This document shows positions 47,249-56,536 of a stretch of 64,000 nucleotides of DNA, piece after piece. Numbering within the stretch: the stretch's first letter is position 1; each line of letters starts with the position of its first letter. The translations under genes were made by a program, and so were the position numbers. Source of the stretch: Acetatifactor sp. Its GTDB lineage: Bacteria; Bacillota; Clostridia; Lachnospirales; Lachnospiraceae. The notes under the pieces were generated by a model. The model was not told where the DNA came from, did no database searches, and was given only the letters and a program-made list of their open reading frames with translations. The stretch is taken from positions 62,001 to 126,000 of the forward strand of contig JAEEVF010000005.1 in NCBI GenBank assembly GCA_016290775.1, written 5' to 3'.

Positions 47249-47911
47249 ATGAAGAATCTTACCGAATTAGTTTTTATCTTGGACAGAAGCGGATCCATGA
47301 GTGGTCTTGAGAAGGACACCATCGGTGGCTTTAACGGAATGATCGAAAAGCAAAAGAAAGAGGACGGTGACATGCTGGTGTCCGCAGTGCTCTTTGACGA
47401 TCGCACGGAAGTGCTTTACGACCGCGTTGACATTAAGGCAGTGAAGCCCATGACCGACAAGGAATACTATGTACGCGGCTGCACGGCTCTTCTCGATGCG
47501 GTGGGCGGTGCCATTGAGCACATTAAGGACGTTCGCAAGGAGGTGCCCAAGGAGGAGCGCCCCGAAAAGACCATCTTTATCATCACCACGGACGGCATGG
47601 AGAACGCCAGCAAAAAGTACACCTACGACAAGGTAAAGAGCCTGATCGAAAAGCGTAAGGCAAAGAATTGGGAGTTCATCTTCCTTGGCGCCAACATTGA
47701 TGCGGCGAAGGAAGCCGGCAGAATGGGCATCGCGGCGAGCAGAGCCGTGAATTACAAGTGTGACGCAGTCGGCACGGCGCTGAACTTCTCCGTTCTCAAC
47801 AAGGCAGTAGGCAAGATGAGAGCCTGCGAAGCGCCTGCCATGATGGCAAGTGTGTTTGAGGAAGAGGATTGCCTCGCGGAGATCCGTGAGGATTGCAAGG
47901 CACGCAGCTGA
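47249..47911 (+). CDS. von Willebrand factor A domain protein
   Basis: Length 220 aa from ATG at 47249 behind AAAGGAGAAC. The MIDAS metal site is complete: DRSGSMSG at residues 12-19 (DxSxS), Thr in RGCTALLDAVG and Asp in FIITTDGMEN. The domain fills almost the whole protein; a short tail (KMRACEAPAMMASVFEEED) follows. No signal peptide, so it acts in the cytoplasm, where such proteins usually hold partners for AAA+ ATPases. The AAA+ gene at 49358 is a possible partner. Preceded by its own gap and terminator. Confidence 0.88.
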   Translation: MKNLTELVFILDRSGSMSGLEKDTIGGFNGMIEKQKKEDGDMLVSAVLFDDRTEVLYDRVDIKAVKPMTDKEYYVRGCTALLDAVGGAIEHIKDVRKEVPKEERPEKTIFIITTDGMENASKKYTYDKVKSLIEKRKAKNWEFIFLGANIDAAKEAGRMGIAASRAVNYKCDAVGTALNFSVLNKAVGKMRACEAPAMMASVFEEEDCLAEIREDCKARS

Positions 47912-47998
47912 TAACGTACGGTTCGCCTTGAAAGTGCCATGAAGTGATTTGCAAAAGTGCTTTGAAAGTGCCCTGTGGCAGTGCAGGAAGTGCCTTGA

Positions 47999-48026
47999 AA
48001 GAGCCCTGGGATTGCCCGGGGCTCTT
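47999..48026 (+). terminator. Hairpin after the vWA gene
   Basis: AAGAGCCC-TGGG pairs with CCCG-GGGCTCTT around ATTG. No T-run follows, so termination is likely but not certain. The DNA before it repeats a GAAAGTGCC motif several times. Confidence 0.5.
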
Positions 48027-48051
48027 CGCTTGAAATTTGCAGGAAAACGTG

Positions 48052-48087
48052 CTACCATGGTAGAGGATAATTTACCATGGAGGTAAA
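48052..48087. promoter_or_regulatory. Two operator-like palindromes at the start of the XRE/ImmA gene
   Basis: CTACCATGGTAG (48052-48063) is a perfect 12-bp palindrome. TTTACC-ATGGA-GGTAAA (48071-48087) is a second inverted repeat that contains the GGAGG ribosome site. Both share TACCATGG, their centres are 21 bp (two helical turns) apart, and the encoded protein has an XRE helix-turn-helix, so autorepression is likely. Confidence 0.68.
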
Positions 48088-48091
48088 CCAT

Positions 48092-49147
48092 ATGGCAGAG
48101 GATACCATGGAAATCGTGGCGACTGGAACAAGGATCCGCGAGGAGCTTTCCGCAAGGGGAATGCTGCAAAAAGAATTTGCACTGCGTATGGGTCTGACGG
48201 AGAAGCACGTCAGCAAATTGATCAACGGTGAGGTAATGCTCACGGCGGATGTTTCCGTGCGCCTTGAAACCGTGCTGGGCATCCCTGCAAGTGAATGGAA
48301 TGCCATGGAGGCAAGGTATCGCGAGAGCCTTGTGCGCGAAAATACCTCCAAGGAAAGCAAGAGAGAAGCAGAATTGGCACAGGTTTTTCCCTATGCTGAG
48401 ATGGCAAAGCTTGGCTGGGTCCCTGAGGCAAAGAGCCTTAATGAAAAGGTTCTTGCTTTACGGGACTTTTTTGGCGTGGTGGACCTGGAACTCATTGAGC
48501 AGGGCCAGCTTTGCAGCGCCGCCTGTCACGGCCTGTCGCTGGATCGTGAGGAAGATGCGACGGTGATCGCGTGGATGCAGGAAGCAAGACGCATGGCATG
48601 GCAGATCCCTTCGGAAGCCCTGAACGTCAAGGGCTATGAGGAATGGATCTATGTCATCCGCGAATGGACCAAGGAGCGTCCGGAGGTGTTCCTCCCCAAG
48701 CTCGATGAACTCCTTCGTGCCCATGGAGTCCTTTTTCTGGTGCTTCCAAGGCTTCGCGGTCTTGGCATCCCTTCCCTCGCTTTTCCCGTGGGCAATCGCA
48801 TGGCCATCGCCATGACCGAAAAGCGCATGGATGACAATGAATTCTGGACGCGTCTTTTGCATGAGATGGGTCATATCATTTTGGAGCATGTCTGTCTCAA
48901 GGATGGCACCAATGATCAGGATGAGCGCGACGCCAACGTTTGGGCGAGGAACGTGCTCCTTTCCAGATCAGATTATGATGCCTTCAAGGAAAGCGCGATC
49001 TTCACGGAAAAAAGTGTCTGCGATTTTGCAAACATGCTGGGTATCGCACCCGGCGTTTTGGTGGGCAGACTGCAGCGTGACGGCCTGATCGGAGTCGCCG
49101 CCCTCAACCGTCTCAAACGAGGATATACGTTGCACAGTAATGGGTAA
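48092..49147 (+). CDS. XRE-family regulator with ImmA/IrrE metallopeptidase domain
   Basis: Length 351 aa from ATG at 48092, 8 bp behind GGAGG; an ATG at 48077 lies inside the operator. The HTH (residues ~14-62) contains LQKEFALRMGLTEKHVSKLINGE, HigA-like. The C-terminal part carries LLHEMGHIILEH, the HExxH zinc site of ImmA/IrrE (DUF955), with a downstream DERDANVWARNVLLS segment. Such proteins cut or control phage and stress regulators. No HigB- or RelE-type toxin gene lies beside it. Confidence 0.88.
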   Translation: MAEDTMEIVATGTRIREELSARGMLQKEFALRMGLTEKHVSKLINGEVMLTADVSVRLETVLGIPASEWNAMEARYRESLVRENTSKESKREAELAQVFPYAEMAKLGWVPEAKSLNEKVLALRDFFGVVDLELIEQGQLCSAACHGLSLDREEDATVIAWMQEARRMAWQIPSEALNVKGYEEWIYVIREWTKERPEVFLPKLDELLRAHGVLFLVLPRLRGLGIPSLAFPVGNRMAIAMTEKRMDDNEFWTRLLHEMGHIILEHVCLKDGTNDQDERDANVWARNVLLSRSDYDAFKESAIFTEKSVCDFANMLGIAPGVLVGRLQRDGLIGVAALNRLKRGYTLHSNG

Positions 49148-49159
49148 AAATGATATAAT
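49130..49159 (+). promoter_or_regulatory. Promoter of the AAA+ gene
   Basis: TTGCAC at 49130-49135 (overlapping the upstream gene end), 18-bp spacer, perfect TATAAT at 49154-49159. It predicts a leader of about 190 nt. Confidence 0.65.
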
Positions 49160-49170
49160 ATGATAACTAG

Positions 49171-49325
49171 GGTACCAAAGTCAAAAGCGAGTCGTGCTTG
49201 CACGAACGAGATTTTGACCTTGGGACCCGCCCAAACATGAGGCAGTAGCGAAATGCGTACAAGCATTTCAGCGGATGCCGAATGGTTGGGAGGATTGCGA
49301 GAGTTGCAAAGCAACGGAGCAATCC
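49171..49325 (+). promoter_or_regulatory. Structured leader of the AAA+ gene
   Basis: A long hairpin occupies 49171-49227: outer arms GGTACCAAAGTCAAAA and TTTTGACCTTGGGACC, inner arms TCGTGC and GCACGA around TT. A second occupies 49292-49325: GGATTGC, GTTGC, loop AAA, GCAAC, GCAATCC. Neither has a T-run. Such structure before a ribosome site suggests post-transcriptional control, but I recognise no known riboswitch. Confidence 0.55.
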
Positions 49326-49357
49326 GTGGAATCAAAATAACCCGGAGGAAAAGGAAA

Positions 49358-51553
49358 ATGAGTGACTTTGGCTTTACTGATCTGTCAGCGTTCGGCAATG
49401 TTGGAAATTACACCTTGGAGGAGATCGAGGCGGCGCAGAAGCTGAAAAAGAAAAACGGCGGAACCCTGATGGAGAACCTGACGAAGGTTTCGGGCAAGAC
49501 TGGTCCGAAGACCATGGATTTTGACAGCCTGACCAATGCCGCAAACGCTGCAACGGCGCAGCTCGAGGCAATGCTGAAGTCTGCAAGGGAGCGTTCCCAG
49601 AACTCCGCAAAGAAAATAGATGACGTGACTTCGCTCAATGATCAGCTCATCAAGAATCAGGAAGCGTTGAATCAAGAGATCGCAAGCCTTTCCAAGAACC
49701 TGAAGGATGATTTCGGGATCGGTGCGGCTGCTCAGAGCACGAGTGCACTGGACCGCATGGAGACTGCCGCAGCGCCTGAGCAGGCGGAAGCCAGCAGGGA
49801 GGAGATCCTTGAAAAGTTCAACGGCCTGGGAGATGAGATCCAGAAGACCGTCTTTGGTCAGGAAGAATTTGTGAAAAAGCTTGTGATCGCATTCAAGCGT
49901 CCCTTCGTAATGCCTCCCAAGGAGCCCAGGGCGCTCAACTGCGTGTTCCTTTCCGGTAAGGACGATACCGGTAAGCATTACGCTCTGTTTGCGGCGGCAA
50001 AGGAGCTGGCAAACCGCGGCGTATTCAAGAATTCCGACGTGCGCGTGATGGATCTTGGCATTTACACCGACGCATCGATGGAGAAGCTTTTCCTGCAGGA
50101 TATGTATGCGGCCCTGTCGAGCAATTCCAAGGTGCTGCTTTTCGAAAACTTTGACGTATGTCATCCTTCGTTCCTGACCCATGTGGCATCTCTCGTGATC
50201 GACGGTCAGCTTCGTCTGTCCGAGCGTTACGTAATGCAGAAGGGTCAGCTGGTGAACGTTCAGAATTCCCTTGCTTCCGAGGTGGTGAGCACCTTTACGG
50301 CTTCCGGAAAGTACCTGATCTTCGTGACGGAGAAGTCCATCGACAAGGTGGCAGGCATCATGGGTGCGCCGTTTATCAATGCGCTGGGCGACGTTTGCGT
50401 GACTGCAAAGCTCGAGGATGATGCCATCCGCAAGATTGCTGAGGGTGAGCTTGCAGAGCTGAAGGAAAAGGCGAAGGAGCGTTGCTTCTTCAACGTTGAG
50501 GTTTCCGAGGACTTCCTGGATTACAGCGTTTCGAAGTCTGAAAAGCAGGCAGGCCTTAAGGGCGTTCGCGATTTCTATGACTGCGTGCTGCAGGCCCTTG
50601 CGCAGGCAAAGCTGGAGGGTGACTATCCCAAGGATGCGCAGATGAACCTCTGCCTCGAGGATGGCAAGGTGATGGCAAAGTACGGCGAGGAGCTGATCGA
50701 CCTGTCCGCACTGCTTCCGGAAGGATATCGCGGCGAGATCGATGAGATCCGCAAGGAGATGGATGCCATCGTCGGCCTTGCAAAGGTGAAGGAATATATC
50801 TTCGGTCTGGAAGAATATTATAAAGTGCAAAAGAGAAGGTCGGAAGAGGGCCTGAAGGTCAGCGAGCTGTCCAAGCACATGATCTTCACGGGCAATCCCG
50901 GTACCGGTAAGACCACGATCGCACGTATCATCAGTAAGTACTTAAAGTCCATCGGCGTACTCACCGGCGGTCAGCTGGTTGAGGTTTCAAGAGCTGACCT
51001 TGTAGGCCGTTACGTGGGTCACACGGCGCCTCTGACCAATAAGGTGATCGCTTCTGCCATCGGCGGCGTTCTGTTCATCGACGAGGCTTACAGCCTGTAC
51101 CGCGGCCGTGACGACAACTTCGGTCTTGAGGCCATTGACACGCTGGTAAAGGGCATTGAGGACAATCGTGACAACCTGATCGTGATCCTGGCAGGCTACT
51201 CTAAGGAGATGGAGCAGTTCCTGACTTCCAACTCAGGTCTGAAGAGCCGTTTCCCGAACGTGATCCATTTCCCGGATTACACGGGCGAAGAGCTTCTTCT
51301 CATAGCGAAGTCCATTGCGAAATCGAAGGGATATACCATCGATGAGGGCGCGGAGCCTGCACTCCTTGCATATTTCAACGCCGTACAGGGCGTGCGCGCT
51401 GCAGACGCGGGCAATGGCCGTCTTGCAAGAAACAAGATCGAGGATGCGATCCTGAATCAGTCCAGACGCCTTGTGGCAGAGCCCGACGCAGAGCTTTCCG
51501 CGCTGCTTTCACAGGACTTTGACTTGAACGACGTCATGAGCGGAGAGAAGTAA
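49358..51553 (+). CDS. AAA+ ATPase with two ATPase modules, C-terminal one CbbX/SpoVK-like
   Basis: Length 731 aa from ATG at 49358 after CCCGGAGGAAAAGG. N-terminal ~130 residues are helical and coiled. Module 1 (~150-400) resembles ClpB-type AAA (TVFGQEEFVKKLVIAFKRPF) but its P-loop reads SGKDDTGKHY and the Walker B position is LLFENFD, so it probably does not hydrolyse ATP. Module 2 (~465-715) is CbbX/SpoVK-like and intact: FTGNPGTGKTTIARII, GVLFIDEAYSL, SGLKSRFPNVIHF with the arginine finger. It remodels or threads a protein substrate. The upstream vWA and downstream lipoprotein genes may be partners. Confidence 0.87.
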   Translation: MSDFGFTDLSAFGNVGNYTLEEIEAAQKLKKKNGGTLMENLTKVSGKTGPKTMDFDSLTNAANAATAQLEAMLKSARERSQNSAKKIDDVTSLNDQLIKNQEALNQEIASLSKNLKDDFGIGAAAQSTSALDRMETAAAPEQAEASREEILEKFNGLGDEIQKTVFGQEEFVKKLVIAFKRPFVMPPKEPRALNCVFLSGKDDTGKHYALFAAAKELANRGVFKNSDVRVMDLGIYTDASMEKLFLQDMYAALSSNSKVLLFENFDVCHPSFLTHVASLVIDGQLRLSERYVMQKGQLVNVQNSLASEVVSTFTASGKYLIFVTEKSIDKVAGIMGAPFINALGDVCVTAKLEDDAIRKIAEGELAELKEKAKERCFFNVEVSEDFLDYSVSKSEKQAGLKGVRDFYDCVLQALAQAKLEGDYPKDAQMNLCLEDGKVMAKYGEELIDLSALLPEGYRGEIDEIRKEMDAIVGLAKVKEYIFGLEEYYKVQKRRSEEGLKVSELSKHMIFTGNPGTGKTTIARIISKYLKSIGVLTGGQLVEVSRADLVGRYVGHTAPLTNKVIASAIGGVLFIDEAYSLYRGRDDNFGLEAIDTLVKGIEDNRDNLIVILAGYSKEMEQFLTSNSGLKSRFPNVIHFPDYTGEELLLIAKSIAKSKGYTIDEGAEPALLAYFNAVQGVRAADAGNGRLARNKIEDAILNQSRRLVAEPDAELSALLSQDFDLNDVMSGEK

Positions 51554-51581
51554 AATTTCGGATTGGAGCTTAGAAAGTAAG

Positions 51582-53198
51582 ATGTGTAAGAAATTCTTAA
51601 AAGCCGCGCTGGCAGTGCTGGCGACGTGCCTTATGCTTGGCGGCTGTTCGGATAACACAACGGATCCCACCTCCGGATTTATAGAGGGTGAAGCGGAGAT
51701 CCAAAGAAGCATCGAGGCTTCCAGGGCGGCCGAACAAACCGCATCGCAGGAGAGCACCTCGCTGGAGAGCACCTCGCTGGAAGAAACAAGCGTTGACGAG
51801 GACGCGGAGTTTCTTTTCGATTACGTAAACGGCTGGGAATTCTGCTTTTGCAGCGGCGCCGGCGCATGGGACACCACCTTGCGGGTGAATAAGGACGGGA
51901 GCTTCGAAGGAGTTTTCCACGACAGTGACATGGGCGACAGCGGAGAGGGCTATCCAAACGGCACCTTCTACTACAGCAAGTTCACCGGAAAGTTTACTGA
52001 CGTGGAAAAGGTGTCGAAATATGTATATGAGGCGACGGTCACCGACCTGACCTATGAGAATACGCCGGATGAGAAGGAGATCATAGACGAAATGTTGTAT
52101 GTCTACTCCGCCGCTTACGGCATCGCCGACACCGAAAAGGTGCAGTTTTACCTGCCTGGCGCGCAGACGGACGAGCTTCCGGAAGGCTACATGGAGTGGA
52201 TCAGAATGTTGCATTTCTACGCCTACGTAGGTTCGGAGTTTTACAGGGACATACCTGAGGAACTTCCCTTCTGCGGGCTCTATAACATAGACGGCGAGGA
52301 TGGGTTTTACTCTTACAATAATTCCGGGATCAATCGGGTTTACCTGACCAACAAGGCCGCATTCCCGGGACTTCGGAACACGCGTCTGGACCTAAATGAT
52401 GATGGCACTTATTACTGCGTCGACAAGGATGAGGCGGGAGCATATTCCGTGATCAACATGTGCTTCAAGCCTCAGAAGAACCTGAATGCATACAGCGATA
52501 CGGAAGAATTCGTGAACCACTGCATCTACAATCTGATGGAGGGTGCGACCTTCGACGACGTGTACTATCTGGACTATAGCTACCGCGATTCCACGCCGGA
52601 CATGATCTACTTAAACGGCGAGACCACCTTTATGGCGGGCTGGAGGGACGGCACTGACGAGAACTCGCGTTACTATGTCGGAAGAATGATGCTGGACGGA
52701 GATTTTGCGTATGTATATGCTTACTCTGCCAGCCATGACGACGCACTGATGCACGGCGAAGCAGGATCGTTTTTCCTTTCCTCGCTGACCCGCACCGCTG
52801 ATCCCGGCAAGATCTCTTGCGCAAACACTGAAAAGTTGGCGCACAAGATCACGGGCATTGTCATTGCCAACGGCGCAGATCCCACCTCGCTTCTTGTGGA
52901 CGAGGTGAAATGGGTGACGTGGGGCGACAAGGAAATGATGGAAAAGTACGGCCTCACGGACGAGGACATGACGGATGATTATGCCATCGTTGAGGACGAC
53001 GGAAATTATAAGGTTTATCAGATGAGCGAGCGTTGCCCGATCTACGTGCAGTTCCCGGAGGAGGGGCCGTTCCGTGAGTTTCAGACCAAGGCGGGCTTCC
53101 GCCAAAAGCTTTCGGGCAGGACCTACGGCTACCTGATGGAGCTTTACTTAGACGAGAACAATGTCATCACCTATGCATATGAGCCTTACACGCCTTAA
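51582..53198 (+). CDS. Large lipoprotein of unknown function, 538 aa
   Basis: ATG at 51582 with TTGGAGC upstream. The lipobox is MLGGC (Cys22), followed by a Ser/Glu/Thr-rich linker with an STSLE repeat. The body (~75-538) is acidic and rich in Tyr and Asp: GWEFCFCSGAGAWDTTLRVN and KDGSFEGVFHDSDMGDSGEG look like lipocalin-type strands, repeated by RLDLNDDGTYYCVDKDE further on. The C-terminal segment DEVKWVTWGDKEMMEKYGLT recurs in clostridial surface lipoproteins. It acts outside the membrane. No enzymatic motif is seen. Confidence 0.75.
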   Translation: MCKKFLKAALAVLATCLMLGGCSDNTTDPTSGFIEGEAEIQRSIEASRAAEQTASQESTSLESTSLEETSVDEDAEFLFDYVNGWEFCFCSGAGAWDTTLRVNKDGSFEGVFHDSDMGDSGEGYPNGTFYYSKFTGKFTDVEKVSKYVYEATVTDLTYENTPDEKEIIDEMLYVYSAAYGIADTEKVQFYLPGAQTDELPEGYMEWIRMLHFYAYVGSEFYRDIPEELPFCGLYNIDGEDGFYSYNNSGINRVYLTNKAAFPGLRNTRLDLNDDGTYYCVDKDEAGAYSVINMCFKPQKNLNAYSDTEEFVNHCIYNLMEGATFDDVYYLDYSYRDSTPDMIYLNGETTFMAGWRDGTDENSRYYVGRMMLDGDFAYVYAYSASHDDALMHGEAGSFFLSSLTRTADPGKISCANTEKLAHKITGIVIANGADPTSLLVDEVKWVTWGDKEMMEKYGLTDEDMTDDYAIVEDDGNYKVYQMSERCPIYVQFPEEGPFREFQTKAGFRQKLSGRTYGYLMELYLDENNVITYAYEPYTP

Positions 53199-53210
53199 GG
53201 AGGTAGGAAC

Positions 53211-53786
53211 ATGAAAAACAAGCATAAGTTTATCATCACGCTGAACGCACCGGTGGTTTTGGTGTTCGTATTCATCTGCTTTATCGTGACGCTGATCGGC
53301 GTGCTCACGAAGGGAAAGTCGACGGAGCTGCTCTTTATGACCTATCATTCGTCGCTCTTAAATCCCTTGACTTACTTACGTTTCTTCACGCACGTGTTTG
53401 GTCATTCCGGATGGGAGCACTTTATCAACAATGCAATGTATTTGTTGATCTTAGGCCCTATGCTTGAGGAAAAGCACGGCTCGGCAACGCTTGCGGAGAT
53501 CATCGCGATCACTGCCGTGATCACGGGCATTCTCTCGTATATCTTCTTCCCGACCGTTGCACTTTGCGGCGCATCCGGCGTCGTGTTCGCGTTCATCATC
53601 CTTGCATCCTTTACGGGCTTTAAGGAGGGCGAGATCCCGCTGACGTTCATTCTGGTAGCCATTCTTTATATCGGCGGTCAGATGATCCAGGGTCTCACCG
53701 TCAGAGACAACATCTCGCAGATGGGCCATATCATTGGCGGTCTCGTGGGTGCCGCAGTTGGATTCCTGTTGAACAGGAAGAAGTAA
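53211..53786 (+). CDS. Rhomboid-family intramembrane serine protease
   Basis: Length 191 aa from ATG at 53211 after TAAGGAGGTAGGAAC, 12 bp behind the lipoprotein gene. Six hydrophobic segments are present. Rhomboid marks: HVFGHSGWEHFINNAMYLL (His/Asn site), GASGVVFAF with catalytic Ser122, and MGHIIGG with His173. It cuts membrane-spanning substrates within the bilayer. Co-transcription with the lipoprotein is likely. Confidence 0.87.
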   Translation: MKNKHKFIITLNAPVVLVFVFICFIVTLIGVLTKGKSTELLFMTYHSSLLNPLTYLRFFTHVFGHSGWEHFINNAMYLLILGPMLEEKHGSATLAEIIAITAVITGILSYIFFPTVALCGASGVVFAFIILASFTGFKEGEIPLTFILVAILYIGGQMIQGLTVRDNISQMGHIIGGLVGAAVGFLLNRKK

Positions 53787-53900
53787 TAAAGCAAAAAATC
53801 TTGGCGAAAATCTTGGAGAATAAACTAGGGGGATCTGATCAGGGGTTACGAATAGTCACAAAATGGAACGAATCGTCTTCGCGTCAAAGGAGGGCATATT

Positions 53901-56078
53901 ATGGACAGACAGGAAGAAAGGGCAAAAGCCAACACCAGGTCAGAAAACAATGAGATGACATGGATCATACTTCTGATCCTTTACGGATTTGCGCTTAACC
54001 TGATATGCAACAAGGTTGTAACCTTTTTGGGGCTTCCGCTTTACATGGACACGGTTGGAACGATCGCCGTCTCAAGTCTTGGCGGAGCGCTCCCAGGTTG
54101 CTTTGTGGCCCTCTTTACGAACGTGATCCGAGGCTTTGGTAAGCAGGATGCCATTTACTATGGCGTGCTCAACGTGCTGATCGCAGTGGTCACGGCCTTT
54201 TGGACGCAAAACAGAAAGCGCCGGAAAAAGGCGGGATACCTTGCCTTGTTCGCATTGATCCTTTCTTTGATCGGCGGTTGCATTGGTGCCATCCAGACTT
54301 GGGCGTTCTATGGTTTTTCCATGGACGGCTCCGACGGATTCCTCATTCGTTTCTTCTACGAAAACGTTGGCTGGTCGAAGTTTGCGTCACAGTTCACTGC
54401 GTCCTGGCTCCTTGACTTTGTGGACAAGGCCCTTTCCGTTTTGATCTGTGTTTTGATCCTGCATTACATGCCGGATGAAGCGAGAAGGAAGCTTCGCTTT
54501 ACCAGCTGGCGCCAGAAGGCGTTGACGCCGGAAGAATATGCTACCGTCCGCAGCATGAAGGTCCGTACGCTATCGCTTGGAACAAAGATCATCACGATTT
54601 TGATGGTGGGCTTTGTCACCATAGCAGTTGTGGTTACCAGCATCAGTCTTGTGCTCTTCCGCAATTTCTCGAAGAAGCAGCATGCCATGCTCACCAAGGG
54701 CGTTGTGCAGATGGCTGCCAAGGAGATTGACGGCGACAGGGTGGAAGAGTTCCTGACCAAAGGTGAGGCGGCGGAAGGATATGCTGAGACCAAAGAGCTC
54801 CTGACCGAGATCCGCGACACTTATCCGGACGTGGAATATGTTTATGTTTACAAGATCATGCCGGACGGCTGTCACGTGGTCTTCGACCTTGACACGGAGG
54901 AGGTCCCGGGTGAAGCACCAGGCACCGTAGTCGAGTTTGATGAGGCCTTCATTCCTTACTTGGACACGCTCCTTGCCGGTGGCAGGATCGACACCATCGT
55001 CTCGGACGACAAGTACGGCTGGCTCCTTACGGAATATGAACCCGTCTACGATTCCACGGGAAAGTGCGTATGCTATGTAGCCGCCGACGTTTCCATGAAC
55101 GACATCCGTGTTTATGAATATGATTTTTTTGTGAAGCTTGCATCTCTGTTCCTTGGCTTCTTTGCATTGCTTCTTGCGATCGGCCTTTGGCTTTCGCATT
55201 ATCATTTGGTTTACCCGCTCAACACGATCTCTCATGCGGCCAGCGCGTTTGCATATAACAGCGAAGAGGCGCGTTCACAGAACGTAGAGCAGATCCGCGA
55301 GCTGAACATCCACACGGGCGATGAGCTTGAGAATTTGTACAATGCCTTCGTTAAGACGACGGAGGACAGTGAACATTACTTTTCGCAGATGCAGCAAAAG
55401 ACGCAAATGCTTTCCATGCTGCAGAGCGGCCTGATCATGATGCTTGCGGACATCGTGGAGAACCGCGATCAGTCCACGGGCGATCACATCCGAAAGACGG
55501 CGGCATATACCAAGGTCATCCTGGAGAAGATGCGCGAGATGGGCTATCACAAAGATTTGCTGACGGACACTTACATTTCTCACGTCGTGAAGTCCGCGCC
55601 GCTCCATGACATCGGCAAGATCCAGATTCCCGATGCCATTTTGAACAAGCCCGGGAAGCTGACGGATGAAGAATTCGAGATCATGAAGAAGCATACGGTT
55701 GCCGGTAAGACCATCATCGAGCAGACGATCTCCACCATGCCGGAAGCAGATTATCTGCAGGAGGCCATGAACCTGACCACGTATCATCACGAGAAGTGGA
55801 ATGGGAAGGGATATCCTTACGGACTTGCGGGAGAGAACATCCCGCTGTCTGCAAGAGTCATGGCCGTGGCGGACGTGTTCGACGCGCTGGTGTCGAGGCG
55901 TTGCTACAAGGAGCCGTTCTCCTTCGAGAAGGCCATGGAGATCATACAGAAGGATGCCGGAACGCATTTCGATCCCGACGTGGTGAAGGCGTTTTTGGAG
56001 TCGCAGGATCAGGTGCGCGCCATTGCGGAGCGCTTTGAGACCGTAAGCGGCAAGGATATGTTCGATTCGATCGCGTAA
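53901..56078 (+). CDS. Membrane HD-GYP protein, probable c-di-GMP phosphodiesterase
   Basis: Length 725 aa from ATG at 53901 behind AAAGGAGGGCAT. Residues ~18-195 contain about five helices of ECF-like type (LYMDTVGTIAVSSLGGALPG). A further TM (~228-252) precedes an extracellular sensor (~255-410, Cache-like: VYVYKIMPDGCHVVFDLDTE), then another TM and a HAMP-like linker. The HD-GYP domain (~510-700) has HDIGKIQIPDAILNKPGKLT and HHEKWNGKGYPYGLAG, both complete. It should hydrolyse c-di-GMP in response to an external signal. Confidence 0.9.
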   Translation: MDRQEERAKANTRSENNEMTWIILLILYGFALNLICNKVVTFLGLPLYMDTVGTIAVSSLGGALPGCFVALFTNVIRGFGKQDAIYYGVLNVLIAVVTAFWTQNRKRRKKAGYLALFALILSLIGGCIGAIQTWAFYGFSMDGSDGFLIRFFYENVGWSKFASQFTASWLLDFVDKALSVLICVLILHYMPDEARRKLRFTSWRQKALTPEEYATVRSMKVRTLSLGTKIITILMVGFVTIAVVVTSISLVLFRNFSKKQHAMLTKGVVQMAAKEIDGDRVEEFLTKGEAAEGYAETKELLTEIRDTYPDVEYVYVYKIMPDGCHVVFDLDTEEVPGEAPGTVVEFDEAFIPYLDTLLAGGRIDTIVSDDKYGWLLTEYEPVYDSTGKCVCYVAADVSMNDIRVYEYDFFVKLASLFLGFFALLLAIGLWLSHYHLVYPLNTISHAASAFAYNSEEARSQNVEQIRELNIHTGDELENLYNAFVKTTEDSEHYFSQMQQKTQMLSMLQSGLIMMLADIVENRDQSTGDHIRKTAAYTKVILEKMREMGYHKDLLTDTYISHVVKSAPLHDIGKIQIPDAILNKPGKLTDEEFEIMKKHTVAGKTIIEQTISTMPEADYLQEAMNLTTYHHEKWNGKGYPYGLAGENIPLSARVMAVADVFDALVSRRCYKEPFSFEKAMEIIQKDAGTHFDPDVVKAFLESQDQVRAIAERFETVSGKDMFDSIA

Positions 56079-56111
56079 GACGTAAGATAGGTTACGAAAG
56101 GATTTACAAAA

Positions 56112-56426
56112 GTGTTAAAGAAGTACTCGTGGTATTATTTGCTGCAGATTCCCGTGTGGATCTTTCTATATGCGATCGTCGTGGAGCTTGGCCTGATCGT
56201 GGACGCATTGCTCTTTGGCGGCGCGGCGGCGGAGGGAGAAAAAAGGATCCCGTATCTTGGCCTTGCCATCTTCGTGCTTGCCACCATTGGCCTGATCGTC
56301 ACGTGCATTCTTTCCATCGTGAAATTTGTTCGCACGTGGATGCATAATGCCAAGAAAAAGAAGGCGGCGAGGGAGGCACAGGCGACTGCCACGCAAGAAA
56401 GCACCGCAGTGAAAGTGAATAATTGA
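56112..56426 (+). CDS. Small two-helix membrane protein, 104 aa
   Basis: GTG at 56112 with GAAAGGATTT upstream, 33 bp after the HD-GYP gene. Helices at ~8-38 (WYYLLQIPVWIFLYAIVVELGL) and ~48-72 (LGLAIFVLATIGLIVTCILS), then a basic, Ala/Lys-rich cytoplasmic tail (NAKKKKAAREAQ). Probably co-transcribed with the HD-GYP gene. Function unknown. Confidence 0.6.
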   Translation: MLKKYSWYYLLQIPVWIFLYAIVVELGLIVDALLFGGAAAEGEKRIPYLGLAIFVLATIGLIVTCILSIVKFVRTWMHNAKKKKAAREAQATATQESTAVKVNN

Positions 56427-56441
56427 CGTAAGGCAAATAAA

Positions 56442-56483
56442 AAGCCATGCAGTGTTCTCAACGGGGAGATGTCTGCATGGCTT
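56442..56483. terminator. Convergent terminator between the membrane protein and degV
   Basis: AAGCCATGCAG (56442-56452) pairs perfectly with CTGCATGGCTT (56473-56483). A-rich sequence before and T-rich sequence after it let it act for both strands. Confidence 0.7.
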
Positions 56484-56536
56484 GTTTAATTATTTGCGGT
56501 TGTTTGTTTCTGGCTGGTGTTTCCGTTTGCTTGCAA

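Noticed and set aside
47249-49147. Toxin-antitoxin pair with the XRE/ImmA protein
   Set aside because: No HigB-, RelE- or HipA-like protein is adjacent; the neighbour is a vWA protein with its own terminator.
53787-53900. Cyclic-di-GMP riboswitch before the HD-GYP gene
   Set aside because: The 114-bp gap lacks the two-stem GEMM pattern and no stable hairpin with terminator is visible.
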